This document shows, in pieces, positions 1 through 9,114 of a DNA stretch of 45,324 nucleotides. This DNA comes from Comamonas sp. SCN 65-56. GTDB taxonomy: Bacteria; Pseudomonadota; Gammaproteobacteria; Burkholderiales; Burkholderiaceae_C. The DNA lies in contig NZ_MEDS01000026.1 in the NCBI RefSeq assembly GCF_001724135.1, positions 1 to 45,324 of the forward strand. The letters run 5' to 3'. A model generated the notes under the pieces. It was given only the letters and a program-made list of their open reading frames with translations. It did not search any database and had not been told where the DNA came from. The position numbers and the translations under genes are program-made. Numbering within the stretch: position 1 is the stretch's first letter; the number at the start of each line of letters is the position of its first letter.

Positions 1-42
1 ACAATGTTCGATAAGGGCGAATTGCTCGGGTGTGATCTCCAT
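1..42 (-). CDS. IS5-family-like transposase, N-terminal fragment
   Basis: Only the first 14 codons are present, reading MEITPEQFALIEHC before the window edge. This start resembles IS5/IS427-type transposases of Burkholderiales (MEIT.EQ...I...LP). An in-frame ATG at 57 would add five residues. Nothing of the DDE catalytic domain can be seen, so function and completeness cannot be judged. Confidence 0.4.
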   Translation of the reverse strand, partial: MEITPEQFALIEHC

Positions 43-94
43 GGTCAGCAGTGTCATTCATCCGAACCATTCATTCAATTAGTGTTAACACTCC
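1..94 (-). mobile_element. End of an insertion sequence, probably IS5 family
   Basis: The left edge holds the 5' end of a transposase-like reading frame on the minus strand. A short leader follows and stops at CTAG (95-98). The palindromic AGTGTTAACACT (82-93) lies right at the presumed terminus. A CTAG/YTAR target is typical of one IS5 subgroup. Most of the element is outside the window, so its other inverted repeat cannot be checked. The family call rests only on the first ~14 residues of the transposase, from memory of similar Burkholderiales proteins. Confidence 0.45.
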
Positions 95-106
95 CTAGTG
101 GGGAGG

Positions 107-751
107 TCAACCCTGCTGGCGATCGCCGACGTAGATTTCCACACGGCGGTTGCGCGCACGGCCTTCGGCCGTGTCGTTGCTGGCGATCGGCTCGCGCGAG
201 CCACGACCGGCCACCTGGACATGCGCCGCGTTCACGCCGCGGTCCGCCAGGTAGTTGCGCACGCTGGTGGCGCGCTCCAGCGACAGCGGGTTGTTGATCG
301 CATCCGAGCCGGTCGAATCGGTGTGGCCGATGATGCGCACGTCGGCGTTCGGGCTGGCGCGCAGGCCGCTGGCAAAACGGTCCAGGATGGCGCGGAAATT
401 GGGCTGGATATCGGCGCGCCCGGTGGCAAACGAGATATCGCTGGGGATATCGAGCTTGAGCTGGTTGTCCGCCGTCTGCGTCACCGCCACGCCGGTGCCT
501 TGCGTGGCGGCCTGCATCTCGCGCTTCTGCTTTTCCATGTGCTGCGACCAGATGTAGCCGCCCAGTGCGCCGGCACCCGCACCAATCACCGCGCCCGTGC
601 CTGCGCTGCCGCCCACAATAGCCCCCAGCGCCGCGCCCCCCAGCGCGCCCACGCCGGCGCCGGTGGCAGTGTGACGCTGGGTGTCGCTCATGTTGGCGCA
701 GCCGGTGAGCAGTGCCGCGGCCGCTACAGTCGAAATGATCAATGTGCGCAT
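107..751 (-). CDS. OmpA-family outer-membrane lipoprotein (YiaD-like)
   Basis: This 214-aa protein probably anchors the outer membrane to peptidoglycan. It starts with a lipoprotein signal peptide ending in the lipobox LTGC (C18). A glycine-zipper stretch (about residues 31-65, repeated GxxxG/GAxxG) could span the membrane. A C-terminal OmpA/MotB peptidoglycan-binding domain follows, with the signatures IIGHTDSTGS, LSLERA and RARNRRVEI. The reading frame is open further upstream, but the ATG at 751 is chosen because AAAGGAAAG lies at the right distance and a signal peptide starts there. It lies 13 nt behind the 50-aa membrane protein gene and probably shares its transcript. Its stop codon lies only about 9 nt from a probable IS end, yet the domain looks complete. 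Confidence 0.85.
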   Translation of the reverse strand: MRTLIISTVAAAALLTGCANMSDTQRHTATGAGVGALGGAALGAIVGGSAGTGAVIGAGAGALGGYIWSQHMEKQKREMQAATQGTGVAVTQTADNQLKLDIPSDISFATGRADIQPNFRAILDRFASGLRASPNADVRIIGHTDSTGSDAINNPLSLERATSVRNYLADRGVNAAHVQVAGRGSREPIASNDTAEGRARNRRVEIYVGDRQQG

Positions 752-764
752 GGTGTCTTTCCTT

Positions 765-917
765 TCATGGACGCTTGGAACCGGGTGATTCGGTATCGTC
801 TGCCGGGTCCTGGTCCGCATGCAGTTCGCCCTTCTTGCGGCCGGAAAACATGGTCCACCAGATCAACAGCAGAAAGAGCACCAGCGCCAGCAGGGCTTCA
901 AGGAAAATCAGCAGCAT
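765..917 (-). CDS. Small single-pass membrane protein (50 aa)
   Basis: This 50-aa frame begins MLLIFLEALLALVLFLLLIWW, giving one strongly hydrophobic helix at residues 1-22. A positive patch, SGRKKG, comes next, then an acidic, soluble tail of about 20 residues. The arrangement predicts an inner-membrane protein with a cytoplasmic tail. The frame ends 13 nt before the OmpA-type lipoprotein start, and that gene's ribosome-binding site follows the TGA directly, which suggests an operon. Its ATG (917-915) overlaps the ATG of the divergent mltA (916-918) in a CATG palindrome. I do not recognise a named family. The start codon is less certain than the frame. Confidence 0.65.
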   Translation of the reverse strand: MLLIFLEALLALVLFLLLIWWTMFSGRKKGELHADQDPADDTESPGSKRP

Positions 918-2079
918 GTCGCTCAGTCTCTTGCGTCAAATCATCGTTGTTGCGATTGTAGGAGTGCTGACCGCGTGCGGCACGCGCCCGCCCGCGCCAC
1001 CTGTGGCTGAGCCAAGTGGCGAGGCTGGAACGCTGGGTCCGCCGCGCCTGGGCCCGCTGGGCGGGCCGCTGGCGGTTCCGGGCACGCTCGCGGGGTACCG
1101 CAGCCGCTGGGTGCCGGTGGATTGGAACGATCTGCCGGGCTGGCAGCAGGATGCAATGCATGAAGCTTGGCAGGCGTGGCTGCGCAACTGCGAGCGCCCG
1201 GCGCCGGCGTTTGTGCCCCTGTGTCCCGAGGTGAGGCGCCTGGCGATTGCTGGCGAAGAGGAGCAGCGTGCCTGGATGCAGCAGCGCCTGCAGCCCTACC
1301 GCATCGAGGCGCAGGATGGCAACCTCAATGGTCTGCTGACCAGCTATTTCGAGCCCGTGCTCGAAGGCGCGCGGGTGCGAGGCAATGGTTTCGAGGTGCC
1401 GATCTATGCACCACCGCCGGGCCTGCCGGCCAAACAACCCTGGTACACGCGCCAGCAGATCGAGAGCGATTCACAGGTGCAGGCGCAGCTGGCGGGGCGC
1501 GTGATCGCCTGGGTGCGCGACCCGGTGCAGGCCATGGTGCTGCATATCCAGGGCACGGGGCGCCTGCGCTTGCATGAGCCCGATGGCAGCACACGCCTGG
1601 TGCGCCTGGCCTATGCCGCAACCAATAACCAGCCTTATCAGAGCGTGGGACGCTGGCTGCTCGACCGCGGCCTGGTGCGCGACGCCACCTGGCCGGGCAT
1701 CAGCGCGTGGGCGCAGTCCAATCCGGGCCGGGTGCAGGAGATGCTCTGGGGCAATCCGCGCTATGTTTTTTTTCGCGAAGAACCACTCGACGGTGTTGCT
1801 GCGGACGAGGGGCCGCGGGGTGCGCAAGGCGTGCCGCTCACGCCCGGGCGCTCGATTGCGGTGGACCGCACCAGCATCCCGTATGGCACGCCGGTGTGGC
1901 TGGTCAGCGAGGGGCCGGTCGTCCGGCTCGATCGCCTGGTGATGGCGCAGGATACGGGCAGCGCCATCGTCGGCGCGGTGCGCGCGGACTATTTCGCGGG
2001 CTCGGGCGATGCAGCGGGTGCTCTGGCGGGGCGCCTGAAACAAGGCCTGCGCCTGTGGGCGCTCTGGCCGCGCCAGTAA
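916..2079 (+). CDS. mltA: Membrane-bound lytic murein transglycosylase A
   Basis: MltA cleaves the MurNAc-GlcNAc bond of peptidoglycan, leaving 1,6-anhydro ends, and acts from the outer membrane. The 387-aa product has a lipoprotein signal with lipobox LTAC (C20 region), a MltA domain with FEPVLEGAR and IQGTGRLRL, and the C-terminal 3D domain. The 3D signature VMAQDTGSAIVGAVRADYF contains the aspartates expected for catalysis. The ATG at 916 is chosen because it puts a normal signal peptide at the N-terminus; AGGAAA lies rather far upstream. The gene is divergent from the 50-aa membrane protein gene, and the two start codons overlap. Confidence 0.9.
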   Translation: MSLSLLRQIIVVAIVGVLTACGTRPPAPPVAEPSGEAGTLGPPRLGPLGGPLAVPGTLAGYRSRWVPVDWNDLPGWQQDAMHEAWQAWLRNCERPAPAFVPLCPEVRRLAIAGEEEQRAWMQQRLQPYRIEAQDGNLNGLLTSYFEPVLEGARVRGNGFEVPIYAPPPGLPAKQPWYTRQQIESDSQVQAQLAGRVIAWVRDPVQAMVLHIQGTGRLRLHEPDGSTRLVRLAYAATNNQPYQSVGRWLLDRGLVRDATWPGISAWAQSNPGRVQEMLWGNPRYVFFREEPLDGVAADEGPRGAQGVPLTPGRSIAVDRTSIPYGTPVWLVSEGPVVRLDRLVMAQDTGSAIVGAVRADYFAGSGDAAGALAGRLKQGLRLWALWPRQ

Positions 2080-2092
2080 AATAGAACGTTCT
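2077..2092 (+). promoter_or_regulatory. Possible tkt promoter element and palindrome
   Basis: TAAAAT at the mltA stop codon could be a -10 element for tkt, followed at once by the perfect palindrome AGAACGTTCT (2083-2092). No convincing -35 hexamer is visible. The palindrome sits where a repressor could block transcription start. This is weak evidence. Confidence 0.22.
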
Positions 2093-2124
2093 CGTGCACC
2101 TGCGCGCTGGCGCGCGCCCTCCCC

Positions 2125-4164
2125 ATGGCCAATGCCTCACAAATGGCGAACGCAATCCGTGCGCTCGCGATGGATGCCGTTCAACTTGCCAACTCCGGCC
2201 ACCCCGGCGCGCCCATGGGCATGGCCGACATGGCGGTGGCACTCTGGGGGCGGCATCTGTCGCACAACCCGGCCCATCCACACTGGGCCAATCGCGACCG
2301 CTTCGTGCTGTCCAACGGCCACGGTTCCATGCTCATCTATGCCTTGCTGCATCTGACGGGCTACGACCTGCCGATGGCCGAGCTGAAGAACTTCCGTCAG
2401 CTGCACAGCAAGACCGCCGGTCACCCCGAGGTCGGAGTGACGCCGGGCGTGGAAACCACCACCGGCCCACTGGGCCAGGGCGTGACGAACGCGGTCGGCA
2501 TGGCGCTGGCCGAAAAGCTGCTGGCCGCCGAATTCAACCGTGATGGCCACGCCATCGTCGATCACCACACCTACGTCTTCCTGGGCGACGGCTGCCTGAT
2601 GGAAGGCATCAGCCACGAGGCCTGCGCGCTGGCGGGTGCCTGGAAACTCAACAAGCTCATCGCGCTGTACGACGACAACGGCATCAGCATCGACGGCCAG
2701 GTCAGCCCCTGGTATGTGGACGATGTGGCGCAGCGCTTCAACGCTTACCAGTGGAGCGTGATCGGCCCGATCGACGGGCACAACCCGGATGTCGTGGACG
2801 CTGCCATCGCCCAGGCGCGCGAGGAGACGGAGCGCCCCACGCTCATCATCTGCAAGACCCACATCGGGCACGGCAGTCCCAACCGCGCGGATACCGCCAA
2901 GGCGCACGGCGAGCCGCTGGGGGCGGATGAAATCGCGCTCACGCGCGCCGCGCTGGGTTGGAACCACGCACCATTCGAGATTCCTGCCGAAGTCTACGCC
3001 GACTGGGATGCCAAGGCGGCAGGGGCGGGGCGCGAGGCGGCGTGGAACGAGCGTTTTGCCGCCTATGCGGCGGCGTACCCGGAAATGGCCAGCGAGTTCA
3101 CGCGCCGCATGGCGGGCGAGCTGCCCAAGAGCTTCGCGCAGACCGCGGTGGACGCCGTCGTCGAGGCCCACACCCGACAGGAGACCGTGGCCAGCCGCAA
3201 GGCAAGCCAGATCACGCTTGAACCGCTGACGGCGAAGATTCCCGAGCTGCTCGGCGGCAGCGCCGACCTGACCGGCTCCAACCTCACCAACACCAAGAGC
3301 ACGCCGCAACTGCGCTTTGACGCGGCCGGCGCGGTGGTGATGAACGAGGCGGGCCAGGGCGGACGCCACATCAACTACGGCGTGCGCGAGTTCGGCATGG
3401 CCGCGATCATGAACGGCATCGCGCTGCACGGCGGCTTCATTCCGTATGGCGGCACCTTCCTGACCTTCAGCGACTACAGCCGCAATGCCATCCGCATGGC
3501 GGCGCTGATGAAGCAGCGCGTGATCCATGTTTTCACGCACGACAGCATCGGCCTGGGCGAGGACGGCCCGACGCACCAGCCGGTGGAGCATGCGGCCAGC
3601 CTGCGCCTGATTCCTGGCCTGGACGTCTGGCGCCCGGCCGATACCGCAGAAACCGCCGTGGCCTGGAGCGTCGCGCTGACCAATGCGCAGCGCCCGACCG
3701 CGCTGCTGCTCAGCCGCCAGAACCTGCCCTATCTGCCCAAGAAGGCGCTGGGCGACATCTCGCGCGGCGCCTATGTGCTCGCCGAGCCACAGGCTGTCGG
3801 CCTGAAGAAAAAGGCCCAGGCGGTGATCATCGCCACCGGTTCCGAGGTGTCTCTGGCACTGGAGGCGCAAAAATTGCTTGCCGGCAAAAAGATAGCTGTC
3901 CGCGTAGTTTCCATGCCGAGTACGACTGCATTTGATCGTGAGTCGGTCAAGTACAAGAAGCTGGTTTTGCCCGAAGGCCTGCCGCGCATCGCGGTGGAGA
4001 TGGGCGTGAGCGAAGGCTGGTGGAAGTACGGCTGTGCCGCGGTGGTTGGCATCGACAGTTTCGGCGAGTCGGCACCGGCCAAGGTGCTGCTGCCGCACTT
4101 TGGCTTCACGGCAGACAACGTTGCCGCGACCGTGCAGGCGGCGCTAGTGCGTCGCCGCAAATGA
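2125..4164 (+). CDS. tkt: Transketolase
   Basis: Transketolase is thiamine-diphosphate dependent and moves two-carbon ketol units in the pentose phosphate or Calvin pathway. The 679-aa length is usual. Visible signatures are [11 protein letters not shown] near the N-terminus, the ThDP/metal motif [13 protein letters not shown] ending in DDN, and the Pyr-domain segment [14 protein letters not shown] with the catalytic glutamate. [12 protein letters not shown] in the C-terminal domain is typical. The gene is followed after 29 nt by GAPDH, so the two likely form a carbon-metabolism operon. No strong Shine-Dalgarno precedes the ATG. Codons around 3886-3936 are unusually A/T-rich and resemble the dispersed repeat. 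Confidence 0.96.
   Translation: MANASQMANAIRALAMDAVQLANSGHPGAPMGMADMAVALWGRHLSHNPAHPHWANRDRFVLSNGHGSMLIYALLHLTGYDLPMAELKNFRQLHSKTAGHPEVGVTPGVETTTGPLGQGVTNAVGMALAEKLLAAEFNRDGHAIVDHHTYVFLGDGCLMEGISHEACALAGAWKLNKLIALYDDNGISIDGQVSPWYVDDVAQRFNAYQWSVIGPIDGHNPDVVDAAIAQAREETERPTLIICKTHIGHGSPNRADTAKAHGEPLGADEIALTRAALGWNHAPFEIPAEVYADWDAKAAGAGREAAWNERFAAYAAAYPEMASEFTRRMAGELPKSFAQTAVDAVVEAHTRQETVASRKASQITLEPLTAKIPELLGGSADLTGSNLTNTKSTPQLRFDAAGAVVMNEAGQGGRHINYGVREFGMAAIMNGIALHGGFIPYGGTFLTFSDYSRNAIRMAALMKQRVIHVFTHDSIGLGEDGPTHQPVEHAASLRLIPGLDVWRPADTAETAVAWSVALTNAQRPTALLLSRQNLPYLPKKALGDISRGAYVLAEPQAVGLKKKAQAVIIATGSEVSLALEAQKLLAGKKIAVRVVSMPSTTAFDRESVKYKKLVLPEGLPRIAVEMGVSEGWWKYGCAAVVGIDSFGESAPAKVLLPHFGFTADNVAATVQAALVRRRK
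3886..3936 (+). repeat. Dispersed AGCTG...TTTGA repeat copy inside tkt (degenerate)
   Basis: AAAAAGATAGCTGTC starts an A/T-rich patch that ends near TTTGAT. The left half matches the copies in proA and the chemoreceptor well, but the right half matches poorly. The encoded residues still fit the transketolase family, so the copy may be partly coincidental. Confidence 0.35.
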
Positions 4165-4181
4165 TTCTTCAGCAACTGTGA

Positions 4182-5195
<1,014 letters not shown>

Positions 5196-5217
5196 CGCGG
5201 CGGCGCATGCCGGCATG

Positions 5218-5245
5218 AAAAAAACGCGCCTCGGGCGCGTTTTTT
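5218..5245. terminator. Bidirectional rho-independent terminator
   Basis: A run of A, the stem ACGCGCC-tcg-GGCGCGT, then a run of T. With A and T tracts on both sides it can stop transcription from gap (plus) and from the SGNH-like gene (minus), whose stop codon is 23 nt away. Confidence 0.9.
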
Positions 5246-5267
5246 CATCGGTGCTGCAGGCGAGAAA

Positions 5268-6254
5268 TCACCAGGTGTCGCGCAGCACGTCGTTGAAGGC
5301 GTGGTCTCCGAGCTGGCGCTGCGAGGTGGGGGAGACGTAGATCTGGTCGGCGAACTCGTAGTTGGTGGGGTCGGCACCGGGGAGCAGCGTGCTGCTGGTG
5401 CACAGCGCGGAATTGACCTGGCCTGCGCCCGTGCCTATGCCTGCGCCGGAGTCGATCGAGGTGCACACCGGATTGGTGCTGTTGGCAAAGCCGATGTAGT
5501 TGTACGGGCGGTGCACGCTGTCATCGAGGGGGTTGACGTAACCCGCCATCTCCACATAGCGAACGCGTGTGCCCAGATCTTCGATCTTGAGCAGCAGAGT
5601 GGCGTTGAAGGCGTCGCTGGCCTGCGTGAGCAGACTGGTGTTGCTGTTGCTGTCGCTTTGCCCCAATGCCGCAGCCCAGGGGGTGCGACCCAGGCGATAG
5701 ACGCCGCTGACGACCACATGCAAATTGGCATTGGCCAGACGACGTACTTGCGTGGCCAGGTCTTCGCCGGCCTGCCGCACCTGCGCCAGGTATTGATCCG
5801 CTGTCTGCGTGCCCGCCTGAACCGCCATCATGCCGACAATCAGGTCGGCCGTGCCGGCGCTGATCAGCACCATGTCGCCCGACTGCACCGTCTGGGTGGC
5901 GAGAAAGCCATCCACCTGCTCGCTGACCGTTGGCGTGCCGGCGTTGCCCGCGGCGTCGGGTTTGGCGGTGATGCGTGCATTGCCCCGGGCGTAGCTCTGG
6001 CCGCCGGCGGCGCTGGAGCTGAGCGTGAGGCCGTAGCGCTGCGCGACCTGCACCGTCCAGTTGTTGACGCTGCCATCGTTCACGGTGTAGCGGCCGTTGC
6101 CGGAGGCGTCGCCAAGATAGGCCATGCTGTCGCCGAAGGCGATCATGCGCTGGGGTTTGAAACCGTCGACGACGCTGGAGCCGCAGGCGGCGAGCCAAGC
6201 GGTCGATGCGCAGGCCGCCGCAAGCAGGGTGCGGCGCAACCAAGGTGCTGACAT
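5268..6254 (-). CDS. SGNH/GDSL-like esterase-family lipoprotein
   Basis: The 328-aa product has a signal peptide with lipobox LAAC and a block I motif, IAFGDSMAYLGD, carrying the expected nucleophile serine. Other SGNH blocks deviate. The usual GxND region reads SAGTADL, without the asparagine. The usual DxxHP region near the C-terminus reads ADQIYVSPT, without the histidine. Several Burkholderiales relatives have a similar Y/SPT ending, so this may be a variant subgroup or a non-catalytic carbohydrate- or lipid-binding relative. GGAGAA lies at a suitable distance before the ATG. It sits 63 nt after tsaC on the same strand. The substrate is unknown. Confidence 0.7.
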   Translation of the reverse strand: MSAPWLRRTLLAAACASTAWLAACGSSVVDGFKPQRMIAFGDSMAYLGDASGNGRYTVNDGSVNNWTVQVAQRYGLTLSSSAAGGQSYARGNARITAKPDAAGNAGTPTVSEQVDGFLATQTVQSGDMVLISAGTADLIVGMMAVQAGTQTADQYLAQVRQAGEDLATQVRRLANANLHVVVSGVYRLGRTPWAAALGQSDSNSNTSLLTQASDAFNATLLLKIEDLGTRVRYVEMAGYVNPLDDSVHRPYNYIGFANSTNPVCTSIDSGAGIGTGAGQVNSALCTSSTLLPGADPTNYEFADQIYVSPTSQRQLGDHAFNDVLRDTW

Positions 6255-6317
6255 GGGGTCGTTCTCCGAATAGAAGCAGCGAGTGTAAACGGTGCTCCGG
6301 GCCCGAATCAGCCCGAA

Positions 6318-7316
6318 TCAGCGTGTGGCGGCCGCGCGCTGCAGCCGGTCGCGCACGCCGTCCCAGGCGGCGGCGGTGGGGGGGATTTCGACCCAGATCA
6401 GGCGCGCGCCGACATCGTCGAAGGCGCGCAGCTGGGCAAACAGTTGCTGCGCCGCGGCTGCCGGATCGTCGGGCATGCGCCGCAGCAGCGCGTGCTTGGC
6501 CGTGGCACGCAGGGTGCTGCGGGCATAGACGGCGACATGTGTTCCGTCCTCACCCAGCAGGTTCAGGCCGGTCTGCAGTTCCTGGGCGCTCATCAGGCGT
6601 ACGGTCGCCTTGGGAGCGTAGTGCATCAAAAGTGTGCCTGACGCCCGTGGTTCATGCGCTGGCAGCTCCTCTTTCAATAGAACACGCTGACCGCAGACAG
6701 TGGAAATCTGCTCGCCTGTCAGCATTCCGGGGCGCAGCAGCACGGGGGCGCCACGTGTGCAGTCGATGATGGTCGATTCGATGCCGACGCTGCAGGCACC
6801 GCCGTCGAGCACCAGCAGCGCATCGCCGAATTCGTCCTGCACATGCCGGGCAGTGGTGGGGCTGACGCGGCCGAAGCGGTTGGCACTGGGCGCGGCCAGG
6901 CCCCGGATGGCCGGCTGGTGCGCGGCGCAGGCGGCCAGCACCTGCTGCGCCACCGGGTGGGCCGGGCAGCGCAGGCCGACGCTGTCTTGACCGCCCGCGG
7001 CAGCCTGCGCCACGCCATGGCGGCGCGGCACGATGAGCGTCAGCGGCCCGGGCCAGAAGGCGGTCATCAGCCGCTGGGCAAACGCCGGCAGGTGGTCGGC
7101 GTAGTGCAGCGCCGCCTCGGCGTTGGCCACGTGCACGATCAGCGGGTGGTTCGCGGGTCGTCCCTTGGTCGTGAAGATGCTGGCGACGGCCGCCGCGTTG
7201 TCGGCGTCGGCGGCCAGGCCGTAGACGGTTTCGGTGGGCAGGCCGAGCAGGTCGCCGCGCGCCAGCGCCTGTACCGCTGCCTGTATCGAGGGTTCGAGGG
7301 TGCCGTCCAGGACCAT
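6318..7316 (-). CDS. tsaC: L-threonylcarbamoyladenylate synthase (Sua5 type)
   Basis: This enzyme makes threonylcarbamoyl-AMP from threonine, bicarbonate and ATP for the t6A37 modification of ANN-decoding tRNAs. At 332 aa it is the long Sua5 form: a YrdC domain (LGLPTETVYGLAADA, KGRPANHPLIVHV, PSANRFGRVSPT) followed by a linker and a C-terminal Sua5 domain containing GTLLMHYAPKA. It lies 14 nt after purK and is probably cotranscribed with purE-purK. A dispersed-repeat-like segment falls in the linker between the two domains, where insertion would be tolerated. Confidence 0.92.
   Translation of the reverse strand: MVLDGTLEPSIQAAVQALARGDLLGLPTETVYGLAADADNAAAVASIFTTKGRPANHPLIVHVANAEAALHYADHLPAFAQRLMTAFWPGPLTLIVPRRHGVAQAAAGGQDSVGLRCPAHPVAQQVLAACAAHQPAIRGLAAPSANRFGRVSPTTARHVQDEFGDALLVLDGGACSVGIESTIIDCTRGAPVLLRPGMLTGEQISTVCGQRVLLKEELPAHEPRASGTLLMHYAPKATVRLMSAQELQTGLNLLGEDGTHVAVYARSTLRATAKHALLRRMPDDPAAAAQQLFAQLRAFDDVGARLIWVEIPPTAAAWDGVRDRLQRAAATR
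6624..6680 (-). repeat. Dispersed repeat copy inside tsaC
   Basis: Read on the minus strand, GGAGCTGCCAGCGC ... GGGCGTCAGGC ... CTTTTGATG matches the pattern of the thioredoxin and proA copies: AGCTG, a CGC about 5 nt later, a central G/C block, then TTTTGA. It encodes the interdomain linker residues EELPAHEPRASGTLL. Confidence 0.5.
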
Positions 7317-7330
7317 GGCAGGCAGCCGCC

Positions 7331-8500
7331 CTACACCTCGAAAGGCGCGATGCCGAGGATCTGCGCCACGCGCAGCGCGGTGGCGCGCACCGCGGCGCTG
7401 CTGCTGCCGGTCACCGTCAGGTGTCCCATCTTGCGCCCGGCGCGGGCTTCGGCCTTGCCGTACAGGTGCAGGTGGCAGCCGGGCAGGCCCAGCACTTCGT
7501 CCCAGGGCGGAGGGCTGGCGGCGGCGCCCCGCGCGAACCAGAGCTCGCCGAGCAGGTTCAGCATGAGGGCGGGGCTGTGTTGGCGCGGCTGTACCAGTGG
7601 CAGGCCGGTCATGGCGCGCACCTGCAGCTCGAACTGTGAAACGTCGGCGCCGTCGATGCTCCAGTGCCCGCTGTTGTGCGGGCGCGGCGCGATTTCGTTC
7701 ACCACCAGGCGCCCGTCAGCGAGCACGAAGAATTCGATGCACAGCACGCCAACGTAAGCCATGCCCTCGGCGATCGATCGGGCAGCATCCACGACCTGGC
7801 GCGTAAAGGTGGCAGGCATGGTTTCTTCGAGAACTTCGGTCACGGCGAGGATGCCGCCCCGGTGCAGGTTGCGCTGCACCGGCAGCTGCACCATCGCGCC
7901 GTCCTGTCCGCGCGCCAGCACGACGGAGCATTCAAAGGCCAGCGGCAGGCGCTTTTCCAGCACGCAGGGCGCGCGCCGCAGCTGTTCCCATGCGGCCGCC
8001 AGCTCCTGCGGCGTGCCCACGCGCACCTGACCCTTGCCGTCGTAGCCCAGGGTGGCGGTCTTGAGAATGCCGGGCAGCAGATGGCTGCTTACCGCGGCGA
8101 GTTGCTCTGGGGATTCGATCACCGCATGTGGCGCCACGGGGACGCCGCAGCGCTCGAAATGGGCTTTCTCCCGCGCCCGGTGCTGGGCGATGGCAACTGC
8201 ATCGGCCGACGGCGCCACCGGCCGTTCATGCGCCAGGGTTTGCAGCGCCGCGGCGGGCACGTTCTCGAACTCGGTGGTTACCGCCGCGCAGAGGCGGGCC
8301 AGCTCCGCCAGGCCCTGCGGGTCTTGGTAGCCGGTGCGAATGTGGTGATGGCTGACGCGCCCCGCCGGACTGTCCGCATCCGGGTCGAGCACCGCCGTGA
8401 AGTAGCCCATCTTCTGCGCTGCGTGCACGAACATGCGCCCGAGCTGTCCGCCGCCCAGCACCCCCAGCGTTGCGCCGGGCAGGATCATGCCGTGGCTCAT
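7331..8500 (-). CDS. purK: N5-carboxyaminoimidazole ribonucleotide synthase
   Basis: PurK is an ATP-grasp enzyme converting AIR, ATP and bicarbonate to N5-CAIR in de novo purine synthesis. The 389-aa product shows LGVLGGGQLGRMF at the N-terminus, the ATP-grasp segments TATLGYDGKGQVRV and CIEFFVL, and NEIAPRPHNSGHW. Its start overlaps the purE stop by 4 nt (ATGA), indicating translational coupling, and PurE uses its product directly. Confidence 0.96.
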   Translation of the reverse strand: MSHGMILPGATLGVLGGGQLGRMFVHAAQKMGYFTAVLDPDADSPAGRVSHHHIRTGYQDPQGLAELARLCAAVTTEFENVPAAALQTLAHERPVAPSADAVAIAQHRAREKAHFERCGVPVAPHAVIESPEQLAAVSSHLLPGILKTATLGYDGKGQVRVGTPQELAAAWEQLRRAPCVLEKRLPLAFECSVVLARGQDGAMVQLPVQRNLHRGGILAVTEVLEETMPATFTRQVVDAARSIAEGMAYVGVLCIEFFVLADGRLVVNEIAPRPHNSGHWSIDGADVSQFELQVRAMTGLPLVQPRQHSPALMLNLLGELWFARGAAASPPPWDEVLGLPGCHLHLYGKAEARAGRKMGHLTVTGSSSAAVRATALRVAQILGIAPFEV

Positions 8501-8994
8501 GGCGCCACCGGCGGCAATTGCATCGCTTGCGCCGCCGCGGTCTGCTCGGCCCGGAAGGCTTGCAGACGCTCACGCAAAGCAGGGCGTTCATTGGCCAGCA
8601 GCGCCACGGCAAACAGCGCGGCGTTGGCGGCGCCCGCGGCGCCGATGGCAAACGTGGCCACCGGCACACCCCTGGGCATCTGCACGATGGAATAGAGCGA
8701 ATCCACGCCCTGCAGGTGGCGGCTGGCCACCGGCACGCCCAGCACCGGCACGGTGGTCTTGGCCGCCAGCATCCCCGGCAGGTGGGCCGCGCCGCCGGCG
8801 CCGGCGATGATGGCCTTCATGCCGCGGGCGGCGGCGCTTTCGGCATAGGCAAACATCGCGTCGGGCATGCGGTGGGCCGAGACCACCTGCGCCTCGTGCG
8901 GGATCTCGAATTGCTGCAGGATGGCGACGGCATGCTGCAGGGTCTCCCAGTCGCTGGAAGAGCCCATGACAACGCCGATGTCGATGGAATTCAT
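8497..8994 (-). CDS. purE: N5-carboxyaminoimidazole ribonucleotide mutase
   Basis: Class I PurE interconverts N5-CAIR and CAIR. The 165-aa size is normal, and GSSSDW with VVSAHRMPD and GAGGAAHLPGM are the family's substrate-binding signatures. It is the first gene of purE-purK-tsaC. The divergent thioredoxin-like gene lies 120 nt away, so promoters for both directions should sit in that gap. Confidence 0.96.
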   Translation of the reverse strand: MNSIDIGVVMGSSSDWETLQHAVAILQQFEIPHEAQVVSAHRMPDAMFAYAESAAARGMKAIIAGAGGAAHLPGMLAAKTTVPVLGVPVASRHLQGVDSLYSIVQMPRGVPVATFAIGAAGAANAALFAVALLANERPALRERLQAFRAEQTAAAQAMQLPPVAP

Positions 8995-9114
8995 GGTTGG
9001 GGCGCGGCAAGCGCGCCATGCGGTGCAAGGCCCTTGATTTTAGTGACTCGTGCCTGCAACTGACTGGTTTGCCAGACAATCGGGCGCACAGCGCCTTTGC
9101 AGGAATGGATTGCC

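Noticed and set aside
9060-9080. CTGGTTTGCCAG as a PurR-like operator between purE and the thioredoxin-TPR gene
   Set aside because: It is short, imperfect and not similar enough to a known PurR box, and PurR of the E. coli type is not expected in this group.
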